Assembly: GCA_902491915.1 (NCBI GenBank)
Contig: CABUJL010000014.1
Span: 1 to 26,354, forward strand
From: an uncultured Collinsella sp.
GTDB taxonomy: Bacteria; Actinomycetota; Coriobacteriia; Coriobacteriales; Coriobacteriaceae
DNA length: 26,354 nucleotides
Direction of reading: 5' to 3'
Positions 1-7,020 of the stretch are shown piece by piece. The notes beneath the pieces were generated by a model that was not told the origin of the DNA, ran no database searches, and worked only from the letters and a program-made list of their open reading frames with translations. Position 1 is the first letter of the stretch. Every line of letters begins with the position of its first letter. The position numbers and the translations under genes are program-made.

Positions 1-959
1 GCTGCACTAATAAAGGCGGGCAGGTAGCCCTCGCGCCAGTAGCTCTCGAGCGGGCGCCAGGTATAGACGGTGATGCCGAGGGTGTTGTAGTAGTCGATGA
101 GCGTGACGTGCGCGGTCACGCCGCCCAGGCACAGCACGGCGACGAGCAGATTGGTGAGCAGCATGCGCTTGGCGTTGGCGGCGCCCTTCTGACGGTGCGG
201 TGCCACCAGGCCGGCGTACTCGCACAGCAGCATAGCGATGGCGGTAAAGCCCATGGACAGCACGCAGAACAGCGAGATGGAGAAGGTGTAGCCGGTGCCG
301 GCGACCGCGGCGGCGGTGGAGATGGCCGAAAGGTCGCCCGGCTGGATGGGCATGGATTTAAACGTGATGACGAAGAACTCGGCAATGCCCAGGACAAAGA
401 GGGCAAAGGCCAGGACCGCGGGAGCTGCGCCGTGGCGCTGGAACAGGAAGAACAGGCCGACCATGAGCGTGGTGATGATGGCCCACTCGAGCAGGATGCA
501 CAGGGGGTAGACCCAGGTAAAGTCGTGGTTGGACGAGACCTCCATGCCCAGCAGCGCAAAGACGCCGGCGAGCAGCAGGCACAGGACGGCGGCGACGAGC
601 GGTTTGCCCACAAAGGCGCCGCGCAAACGAGCGAGCTTGCCGGTGGGGGTGGGCGCATCGGCCGAGGCGAACGCAAAGACGCGCGGGGCGATGCGGTCGC
701 GGGCGATACTGGCCCAAGCGCAGCCGGTGAGGATGGCATTGGTCAGGATGAGCATCACAAAGGCGAGCGGCTCGTTTTGGGCGACGAGGCCAATGGCGCC
801 CCAAATGGTCAAAAAGAGCTGGAACAGGCCGAAGGCGACGCTCCACCCAAGAGCGCTTTTGGCAACGGTGCCCGACTGAGCGCGAATGGTCTTGGCCTCG
901 CGCAAAACAAGGTAGACGGTCGCCGCAAGACCGACGAGCGAGATGGCGGCAGCGAACAT
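1..959 (-). CDS. LTA synthase-family protein, N-terminal membrane part (partial, runs off left edge)
   Basis: An open frame without a stop runs from ATG at 959 to the window edge, about 319 residues. GAGGAG lies about 10 nt before the ATG. The product is strongly hydrophobic with several membrane segments (roughly residues 1-20, 40-60, 65-85, 120-140, 155-175, 180-205, 225-250, 270-290). Between them are SMPIQPGDLSAIS (about residues 205-217) and, near the edge, YTWRPLESYWREGYLPAF; this layout fits the membrane half of MdoB/LtaS-type phosphoglycerol transferases, which polymerise glycerol-phosphate on cell-envelope glycolipids. The sulfatase-like catalytic domain would lie beyond the edge, so the family call rests on the membrane half only. 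It is divergent from the nitroreductase across a 214-bp gap (960-1173) in which I see no convincing promoter. It could be another polytopic envelope enzyme. Confidence 0.7.
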   Translation of the reverse strand, partial: MFAAAISLVGLAATVYLVLREAKTIRAQSGTVAKSALGWSVAFGLFQLFLTIWGAIGLVAQNEPLAFVMLILTNAILTGCAWASIARDRIAPRVFAFASADAPTPTGKLARLRGAFVGKPLVAAVLCLLLAGVFALLGMEVSSNHDFTWVYPLCILLEWAIITTLMVGLFFLFQRHGAAPAVLAFALFVLGIAEFFVITFKSMPIQPGDLSAISTAAAVAGTGYTFSISLFCVLSMGFTAIAMLLCEYAGLVAPHRQKGAANAKRMLLTNLLVAVLCLGGVTAHVTLIDYYNTLGITVYTWRPLESYWREGYLPAFISA

Positions 960-1173
960 GCTGAGACTCCTCACAAACTTAAAACCTACGAAAGCGGGGG
1001 TTTACCCGATTGTTACCTAAATATGCGCTGCATTTGCGGGCTGCGCACAACAACCAGCCATATTAACGCGCATGTGCGGCGGTGTGGCTCAATGTAGTGG
1101 CGACCTGCGCGATAATGGACGGGAATTACACGGAAACGTAAAGGCTTCTTAAAGAATTAGCGAGGATGAGGCG

Positions 1174-2022
1174 ATGAACGAGCAGGTTTGCACCAAGGCT
1201 GTGGATACGTGTGGCTATCCGGTCGAGACCACGGGCAATGCGGTGCTGGACACGTTGGAGCACCGTTCCTCCACGCGTGCCTTCGCGCGTGATGACGACG
1301 ATCGTCCCGTGGCGGTGACCGACGAGCGGCGGGCGGCGATTCTGCATGCGGCGAGCCGTGCGCCGTCGGCAGGCGCCATGATGATGTATTCCATCGTGAG
1401 CATTCGCGAGCAGGCTACGCTGGATCGTCTGGCCGACCTGTGCGACCACCAGCCCATGATCGCCAAGGCGCCCTGGGCACTAATATTTGTGGTCGATTAT
1501 GCCAAGTGGATCGATCTGTTTGAGCACGTGGGCTGCTTTGAGCCCGAGTTTGTCGAGCGCACGGGTAAGGCGCCCCGCCGCGCGCCGGGTTTGGGCGACT
1601 TTGCCATCGCGGCCCAGGACGCCGTGATCGCCGCGCAAAACGCCGTGGTCGCCGCCGAGGCCCTGGGGCTGGGGAGCTGCTACATCGGCGATGTTATCGA
1701 GAATGCCGAGGAAGTTGCCGGGCTGCTGGACTTGCCGCCCTATACCATGCCGCTGTCGATGCTCATCATCGGCACGCCCCGTAAGGAGCGTCCGGCCATT
1801 GCGCATCCCGTGGTGAACCTGGTGCACGAGGAGCGCTACTGCCGCGCCGATGCCGCGACCATGGACGCGCAGGTGGCCGAGATGGACGCGATGTTCCGTC
1901 CGCATGCCCGCGTGGTGGGGGAGCGCGTCGTGGACATCTATACCCGCAAGCACACGAGTCCCTTTATGGCCGAGATGAGCCGCTCCATGGAGTGGTGGTT
2001 CAAAAATTGGCTCGGAAAATGA
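1174..2022 (+). CDS. Nitroreductase-family FMN-dependent oxidoreductase
   Basis: 282 aa, ATG start preceded by a GA-rich GAGGATGAGG site. Family signs: HRSSTRAF (residues 30-37), where Arg and Ser typically hold the FMN phosphate; ASRAPSAGAMM (60-70), the second flavin loop; and GLGSCYIGDV (165-174), the usual late-family glycine motif. It is likely a cytoplasmic flavoenzyme that uses NAD(P)H to reduce nitro-, quinone- or similar acceptors. The protein is longer than minimal nitroreductases (about 200 aa), with an added C-terminal helix-rich segment (about 215-282) ending in SMEWWFKNWLGK, as in NfsA-like or two-part members. The physiological substrate cannot be told. A palindromic repeat begins 4 nt after the stop codon. 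Confidence 0.88.
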   Translation: MNEQVCTKAVDTCGYPVETTGNAVLDTLEHRSSTRAFARDDDDRPVAVTDERRAAILHAASRAPSAGAMMMYSIVSIREQATLDRLADLCDHQPMIAKAPWALIFVVDYAKWIDLFEHVGCFEPEFVERTGKAPRRAPGLGDFAIAAQDAVIAAQNAVVAAEALGLGSCYIGDVIENAEEVAGLLDLPPYTMPLSMLIIGTPRKERPAIAHPVVNLVHEERYCRADAATMDAQVAEMDAMFRPHARVVGERVVDIYTRKHTSPFMAEMSRSMEWWFKNWLGK

Positions 2023-2025
2023 CGG

Positions 2026-2056
2026 ATGCGACAAAGAGACAGTCCCTTTGTCACAT
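2026..2056. repeat. CTGTCCCTTTGT-type palindrome, copy 1
   Basis: Two 14-nt arms around a 3-nt centre: ATGCGACAAAGAGA, CAG, TCCCTTTGTCACAT. Twelve of 14 positions pair. It starts 4 nt after the nitroreductase stop. The geometry (14-3-14) and sequence match the perfect palindrome at 15357-15387. There is no T-run after it, so it is not a classic terminator. Confidence 0.8.
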
Positions 2057-2140
2057 TCCATATCGCCGAGGTGGCTTAAAGGCCGTATAAATGTTTATCT
2101 AGCTGGGAAAACAGTGCCATTCAAACATGGGCCGATTACC

Positions 2141-2146
2141 TATAAT
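2141..2146 (+). promoter_or_regulatory. Likely -10 box (TATAAT) of kup
   Basis: A perfect TATAAT lies 36 nt before the kup start codon, giving a leader of roughly 30 nt. The hexamer 17 nt upstream (CATTCA) is a poor -35, so the promoter may be weak or activated. No long structured leader such as a c-di-AMP riboswitch fits in the 140-bp gap. Confidence 0.45.
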
Positions 2147-2181
2147 TCCTTCGAACATTAAAGTTGGGAGGAAACCGGCTT

Positions 2182-4209
2182 ATGGAACAAAAGGCCAAGG
2201 AGGCAGCTTCGCACGCTGCGATTCCTGTGAGCATCTCGGCGATGCTCGTCACGCTGGGCGTGGTGTACGGCGATATCGGCACCAGCCCTATGTATGTAAC
2301 CAAGGCGCTCGTTGCCGGCAACGGCGGCATCGGAAGCGTCACGGAGGAGTTCGTGCTCGGCGCGCTCTCCCTTGTCGTGTGGACGGTCACGTTGCTGACC
2401 ACCATCAAGTATGTGCTCATCTCGCTGCGCGCCGATAACCATGGCGAGGGCGGTATCTTTGCCCTGTACAGTCTGGTCAAGCGCTGTGGCAAGTGGCTTA
2501 TCATCCCCGCCATGCTAGGTGGCGCCGCGCTGCTCGCCGACGGCATCCTCACGCCGGCCGTTACCGTTACCACGGCCATCGAGGGCCTGCGCACCATCCC
2601 GGCGGTCCATGCCGTGCTGGGCGATGACCAAGGCCGCGTCGTCGCCATTACGCTCGCCATCATCATCGTGCTCTTCTTGGTACAGCGCATCGGTACGGCC
2701 AAGATCGGTCACGCCTTTGGCCCCATCATGACGCTGTGGTTCCTGTTCCTGGGCGGCACGGGTCTGTTCTTTGTCTTCCAGCACCCCGCCGTGCTGCTGT
2801 GCCTCAACCCGGTGCGCGGCATCGCCTTTTTGCTGAGCCCCAACAACCACGCGGGCATCATGATTCTGGGCAGCTGCTTCCTCGCCACCACCGGTGCCGA
2901 GGCGCTCTACTCCGACATGGGCCACGTCGGCCGCGGCAACATCTACGCTACCTGGCCGTTCGTTAAGTGCTGCCTGCTGCTTTCCTATATGGGCCAGGGC
3001 GCTTGGCTTATGAACAACGCTGCCAACCCCGAGCTCATGGGCATTGCCGACCTCAACCCGTTCTACCAGATGCTCGCCCCGGGCCTGCGCCCGTTTGCCG
3101 TCGGCCTTTCCACCGTCGCGGCCATCATTGCCTCGCAGGCGCTCATCACCGGCGCATTCTCGCTGGTGTCCGAGGCCAGCCGTCTGGACCTCATGCCGCA
3201 CATGCAGGTCTTCTACCCTGCCGAGACCAAGGGCCAGCTCTACATCCCCATGGTCAACAACGTCATGCTTGTCGGCTGCGTCATCGTGGTGCTGCTGTTC
3301 CAGAACTCGGCGCATATGGAAGCCGCCTACGGCCTTGCCATTACGCTGACTATGATGTGCACCACGCTGCTGCTCTTCTTCTACCTGCACGAGGAGCGCA
3401 AGCTCAAGGTTGCTCCGTGGATCTTCGCGGCCTTCTTCCTTTTGCTCGAAGGCTTCTTCTTCGTGAGCTCACTTACCAAGTTCTTCCACGGCGGCTACTT
3501 CACCATCCTCATGGCCGCGCTCATCATGGGCATCATGGTGTGCTGGTACAACGGTACGGCTGTTGAGCAGCGCCAGTTTACGCTGCTGCCGCTGCGCAGC
3601 TACCTGCCGCAGCTCAAGCGCCTGCGCGACGACGACCGTTACGAGCGCATGAGCGACAACGTCGTGTACCTGACCAAGGACACCCATACCGACTACATCG
3701 ACCGCGACATCGTCTACTCGATTTTGGACAAGCATCCCAAGCGCGCTCGCGCCTGGTGGTTCGTGAATGTCGAGACCATGGACGAGCCGCATACCTTTGC
3801 CTATTCGGTCGAGACGTTCGGCACCGACTACGTGTTCCGCGTGCATCTGTACCTGGGCTACAAGATCAACCAGCGCGTCAATGCCTATCTGCGTCAGGTC
3901 GTTCAGGACCTGGCTGCCACCGGCGAGCTGCCGGCGCAGACGCATGACTACTCGGTCTACAAGGATCCGGGCAACATCGGTACGTTCAAGTTCGTCCTGA
4001 TCCGTAAGCTTCTGGCGCCCGAAAGCGATGTGGAGCCGAGCGAGCGTACGGCCATCACGCTCAAGTACATCATCCGCCGCGCCGCCGGCACGCCTGCACG
4101 CTGGTACGGCCTGGAGAACTCCAACGTGAGCTTTGAGTACGTGCCGCTGTTCACCAAGTTCAAGGCCGTGAACAAGATGCAGCGCCTGGCCCCCAACGAG
4201 CGGCCGTAG
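2182..4209 (+). CDS. kup: Kup-family potassium uptake transporter
   Basis: 675 aa, the usual Kup/HAK/KUP length. Start chosen at ATG 2182 because GGGAGG (2165-2170) is well spaced; a TTG at 2164 would overlap that site. Signature segments: GVVYGDIGTSP (26-36), GEGGIFALYSL (88-98) and GAALLADGILTPA (114-126), which in this family form the K+ path and proton-coupling region. About twelve membrane segments cover residues 15-460, followed by a cytoplasmic tail of about 200 residues. The product brings K+ into the cell, probably with H+. Downstream lie a tiny membrane protein and a KdpD/KdpE-like two-component system on the same strand, suggesting that K+ uptake and sensing are linked here. Confidence 0.95.
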   Translation: MEQKAKEAASHAAIPVSISAMLVTLGVVYGDIGTSPMYVTKALVAGNGGIGSVTEEFVLGALSLVVWTVTLLTTIKYVLISLRADNHGEGGIFALYSLVKRCGKWLIIPAMLGGAALLADGILTPAVTVTTAIEGLRTIPAVHAVLGDDQGRVVAITLAIIIVLFLVQRIGTAKIGHAFGPIMTLWFLFLGGTGLFFVFQHPAVLLCLNPVRGIAFLLSPNNHAGIMILGSCFLATTGAEALYSDMGHVGRGNIYATWPFVKCCLLLSYMGQGAWLMNNAANPELMGIADLNPFYQMLAPGLRPFAVGLSTVAAIIASQALITGAFSLVSEASRLDLMPHMQVFYPAETKGQLYIPMVNNVMLVGCVIVVLLFQNSAHMEAAYGLAITLTMMCTTLLLFFYLHEERKLKVAPWIFAAFFLLLEGFFFVSSLTKFFHGGYFTILMAALIMGIMVCWYNGTAVEQRQFTLLPLRSYLPQLKRLRDDDRYERMSDNVVYLTKDTHTDYIDRDIVYSILDKHPKRARAWWFVNVETMDEPHTFAYSVETFGTDYVFRVHLYLGYKINQRVNAYLRQVVQDLAATGELPAQTHDYSVYKDPGNIGTFKFVLIRKLLAPESDVEPSERTAITLKYIIRRAAGTPARWYGLENSNVSFEYVPLFTKFKAVNKMQRLAPNERP

Positions 4210-4270
4210 GCGCCGACGGGTTGCACGGAGTTGGTTTTCGATGGACAAGATTGAGACCGGGGAGGCAAAC

Positions 4271-4465
4271 ATGGATGCAAAGATGCTTGATGGCCGCGAG
4301 GTGGTTGCCGAGCTGGTACGTGAGGCACGCGCCGACGCCGCCGAAGATCGGTTTTTGACGAACCGTGCCAACATGGATATGGCCGATCGCGTAATTTCGA
4401 TCGTGGCACTGGTATTTGGAGCGGTGTGCGTGTGTGCCCTGCTCGCGCACGTGCTGTTTGTCTAG
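4271..4465 (+). CDS. Small single-pass membrane protein of unknown function
   Basis: 64 aa. An in-frame ATG at 4241 exists, but GGGGAGG lies directly before ATG 4271, which is therefore the better start. Residues 1-40 are charged and helical (EVVAELVREARADAAEDRF); residues about 42-63 are one hydrophobic segment (VISIVALVFGAVCVCALLAH) reaching the C-terminus. I recognise no family. It starts 61 nt after kup and may be cotranscribed, so a role as an accessory of Kup or of the downstream kinase is possible, but that is inference from position only. Confidence 0.6.
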   Translation: MDAKMLDGREVVAELVREARADAAEDRFLTNRANMDMADRVISIVALVFGAVCVCALLAHVLFV

Positions 4466-4485
4466 CGACCGCCGGCTGCAAAGGC

Positions 4486-4491
4486 TATACA
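4486..4491 (+). promoter_or_regulatory. Possible -10 box (TATACA) for the sensor kinase transcript
   Basis: TATACA sits between the small membrane gene and the hairpin at 4511. If used, transcription would start near 4498 and the hairpin would be at the very 5' end of the kinase mRNA. No clear -35 is visible, so this is weak. Confidence 0.25.
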
Positions 4492-4510
4492 CTTGGAACC
4501 ACCACAAGGG

Positions 4511-4557
4511 AAACCACCACAAAGGTGCCTGTCCCTTTGTGGTGGTTTTTGTTTTTG
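4511..4557 (+). terminator. Strong hairpin plus T-run just upstream of the kinase gene
   Basis: A perfect 15-bp stem: AAACCACCACAAAGG (4511-4525) pairs with CCTTTGTGGTGGTTT (4534-4548), loop of 8 nt, followed by a T-rich run (TTTTTGTTTTT from 4546). It looks like an intrinsic terminator for kup and the small gene. A second copy of the left arm (GAACCACCACAAGGG, 4496-4510) lies immediately before it, which could compete for pairing. The T-run ends about 20 nt before the kinase start codon. The CTGTCCCTTTGT core is shared with the palindromes at 2026 and 15357. Confidence 0.75.
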
Positions 4558-4576
4558 AGAGAGGAGCGGGGCGCTG

Positions 4577-6202
4577 ATGGACGTCCGTACGGACGGCGAT
4601 ATTGCCGATAACTTTTGGTGGCGGCGCACAACGCTGGCGCGCCGCACTCCTCTGTATGACGCCTGCGTATCGGTGGGGCTGCTGGTCGCGGCGACGATTG
4701 TGGGCGCGCTGCTCGACCATCCGGGTCTCGCGCCGAGCATCATGATCGTCTATGTGTTTGCCGTTCAGCTGTGCGCATTCTTTACCTGGAGTCGCCTGTA
4801 TTGCTTGCTGAGCTCGGCTGCCGCCGTGGCGCTCTACAACTTCTTGTTTGTCGACCCGCGCTACTCGCTGTCGCTTATCGACCGCGGCTATCCCGGCATG
4901 TTCTTCATCATGTTCGTGGTCTCGCTTGTGTCGAGTTCGATTGCGTTGGCCCTGCGCCGCGCCTTGGCACAGGCTGCCGCCAGCGACCGCCGCACGCATA
5001 TGGTGCTCGAGACCAACCGCATGCTGCAGCGGTGCGCCGATCAGCATCAGATCGTTCACGCCATGGCCACGCAGCTGGCGCGTCTTTCGGGCTGCCCTGT
5101 CGTGTGGTACAGCGCCGACGCCGAGGGCGATGACCTGCTGCCGCGCGCGACTTACACGGCCGTGGGCGATGCCGCACCGGTGCACGAACTGGCGCCGCAG
5201 ATGCCGCCTCGGCTCTCGGCGTCCGCCTATGTGGGAACGCCGCTCGACGCCACGTTTGGCGGCTCGGCGTTTTATGGCATCTACCTGACGGTTCGCACAG
5301 GCGACGGCTTCGCGCGCTCGGGCGATCCCGCCTCGGTGGTGGGCGTGCTGGCTATCGTTGCCGAGCCCGACGTGCTGACGCATGAGGAGCGGACACTTGC
5401 CGATGCCATCGTGAGCGAAGGCGAGCTGGCGCTCGATCGCGCCCGCGCCATGGAGGCCCGCGAGGAGGCGGCGGTGCTTGCCAAAAATGAGCAGCTGCGC
5501 GCCAACCTGCTGCGCTCCATCTCGCATGACCTGCGCACGCCGCTCACCAGTATTTCGGGCAATGCCGATGTGCTGCTCGACCAGGGCTCGACCGGCACCG
5601 CCGTGCTCGACGCCCAGACGCGCCGCGGCCTGCTCCTGTCCATTCGCTCGGATGCGCAATGGCTCAACGCCACCGTCGAGAACCTGCTCGCCATCACCAA
5701 GCTCGAGGGCGGCGGTATGCGCCTGTCGACCACGCTCGAGCTCATGGACGATATCGTGGAGGAGGCGCTGCGCCACGTGAACCCTGCCGTGCGCGAGCAC
5801 GACCTTAAGGTGGTGGCGTGCGATGAGCCGGCGCTCGTCAACGTCGATGCGCGCCTGATGGTGCAGCTGGTGGTCAATCTGGTGAACAACGCCATCACCT
5901 ATACGCCCGCAGGCTCGCATATCATGATTTCGATTAGCGTCGACGATGGACGCGTGGCGTGCTCGGTGGCCGATGACGGCCCGGGCATTGCGCCCGAGGA
6001 CCGCGAGCGAATCTTTGAGTCGTTCTACACCGCCAACCACGGTCTTGCCGACAGCCATCGCAGCGTGGGCCTGGGTCTTTCGCTCTGCCGCTCCATTGCG
6101 CTGGCGCATGGCGGTAGCATAGAGGTTGCCGCGGCGGACCCGCACGGCTCGGTCTTTACGATTGAGCTTCCCGTCGCCGACGTTTCGTTTGATAAGGAGT
6201 AG
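4577..6202 (+). CDS. KdpD-like membrane sensor histidine kinase without the N-terminal KdpD/Usp domains
   Basis: 541 aa, ATG preceded by GAGAGGAGCGGGG. Residues about 27-125 hold four membrane helices with the DUF4118 pattern of KdpD (LYNFLFVDPRYSLSL at 85-99). A GAF-like cytoplasmic region follows (about 145-290), then the HisKA helix with ISHDLRTPLTS and phospho-acceptor His317, an N-box (LVNLVNNAITYTP), a G1 box DDGPGI (466-471) and a late GLGLSLC box. All kinase motifs look intact. Classical KdpD is about 900 aa and begins with a KdpD/Usp module that is absent here. It likely phosphorylates the regulator encoded 4 nt downstream. No kdpFABC genes are in the window; the nearby Kup gene is the probable target. 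Confidence 0.9.
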   Translation: MDVRTDGDIADNFWWRRTTLARRTPLYDACVSVGLLVAATIVGALLDHPGLAPSIMIVYVFAVQLCAFFTWSRLYCLLSSAAAVALYNFLFVDPRYSLSLIDRGYPGMFFIMFVVSLVSSSIALALRRALAQAAASDRRTHMVLETNRMLQRCADQHQIVHAMATQLARLSGCPVVWYSADAEGDDLLPRATYTAVGDAAPVHELAPQMPPRLSASAYVGTPLDATFGGSAFYGIYLTVRTGDGFARSGDPASVVGVLAIVAEPDVLTHEERTLADAIVSEGELALDRARAMEAREEAAVLAKNEQLRANLLRSISHDLRTPLTSISGNADVLLDQGSTGTAVLDAQTRRGLLLSIRSDAQWLNATVENLLAITKLEGGGMRLSTTLELMDDIVEEALRHVNPAVREHDLKVVACDEPALVNVDARLMVQLVVNLVNNAITYTPAGSHIMISISVDDGRVACSVADDGPGIAPEDRERIFESFYTANHGLADSHRSVGLGLSLCRSIALAHGGSIEVAAADPHGSVFTIELPVADVSFDKE

Positions 6203-6206
6203 CGCT

Positions 6207-6920
6207 GTGCCGAACTCTGCCGTAAAACCGCTCATCTTGGTCGTTGAGGACGATCCCGCCGTCCGCAACCTTATTGTTGCCGCGCTCGAGGCGCACGGCT
6301 TGCGTCATATGGCCGTGGAGACCGCCCATGCCGCCATCGCCGCCGCCTCATCGCAGGCACCGAGCATCGTGCTGCTCGATCTGGGCCTGCCCGATATGGA
6401 CGGCGTCAAGGTGGTGGAGTCGGTGCGCGCATGGTCGGGCATGCCGATCATCGTGGTCTCGGCGCGCAGCGAGGACGCGGACAAGATTCGCGCGCTCGAT
6501 GCCGGCGCCGATGACTACCTGACCAAGCCGTTTTCGGTCGAGGAACTGCTTGCACGCATTCGCACGACGCTCAGGCGCCTTTCGTATGCGCAAACGGGTG
6601 GTGTTGCCTCCGAGGGCTCGTTCGATACCGGTGAGCTGCATATCGACTTTGATGCCGGCATTGCCACGATGGATGGCGAGGAGCTGCATCTGACGCCGAT
6701 TGAGTACAAGCTCTTGTGCCTGCTGGCACATAACGCCGACAAGGTACTAACGCACCAGTTTATCCTGCACGAGATTTGGGGCACGGCAACTAAGAGCGAC
6801 CTGGCGAGCCTGCGCGTCTTTATGGGCACGCTGCGCAAGAAGATCGAGTCCGACCCCGCGCACCCGCGCTATATCCAAACACACGTGGGCATCGGTTACC
6901 GATTGGTCGCCCAAGGCTAG
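6207..6920 (+). CDS. KdpE-like OmpR-family response regulator
   Basis: 237 aa. GTG 6207 is chosen because AAGGAG (6194-6199) is 7 nt away; longer in-frame starts lie inside the kinase gene. Receiver domain residues 7-120: acidic pair E14/D15-D16, phospho-acceptor D58 in LLDLGLPDMDG, conserved K107 in LTKPFS. Residues about 135-235 form the winged-helix DNA-binding domain (LTPIEYKLLCLLAHNADKVL; YIQTHVGIGYRL). It starts 4 nt after the kinase stop and is surely translationally linked to it. By analogy with KdpE it would switch on potassium-uptake genes; the target promoter here is not proven. Confidence 0.92.
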   Translation: MPNSAVKPLILVVEDDPAVRNLIVAALEAHGLRHMAVETAHAAIAAASSQAPSIVLLDLGLPDMDGVKVVESVRAWSGMPIIVVSARSEDADKIRALDAGADDYLTKPFSVEELLARIRTTLRRLSYAQTGGVASEGSFDTGELHIDFDAGIATMDGEELHLTPIEYKLLCLLAHNADKVLTHQFILHEIWGTATKSDLASLRVFMGTLRKKIESDPAHPRYIQTHVGIGYRLVAQG

Positions 6921-6945
6921 ATCGCCAACCACCATCCCAATATGA

Positions 6946-7020
6946 GTTGCGGTGAAATACGGTCTAAATTTGCCTAATTCCAGGCAAAACAGTCCGTATT
7001 CCACCGCAACTTTGTTATTT
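6946..7020. terminator. Nested bidirectional hairpin between convergent regulator and rlmKL genes
   Basis: Outer arms of 17 nt (6946-6962 and 6994-7010) pair at 16 of 17 positions: GTTGCGGTGAAATACGG with CCGTATTCCACCGCAAC. Inside is a second perfect 7-bp hairpin (TTTGCCT 6969-6975 / AGGCAAA 6982-6988). TTTGTTATTT follows on the + strand. It most likely stops transcription of the two-component operon and of rlmKL, whose stop codon begins at 7017. The nested form is unusual for a simple terminator. Confidence 0.75.

Noticed and set aside
108..1097. Long + strand open frame at the left end
   Set aside because: Antisense to the membrane-protein frame that has a start with GAGGAG and a coherent membrane profile; the + product is low-complexity.
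4160..6268. Open frame of about 700 codons on the - strand opposite the sensor kinase
   Set aside because: Arg/His-rich product with no domain; the kinase on the other strand has complete motifs.
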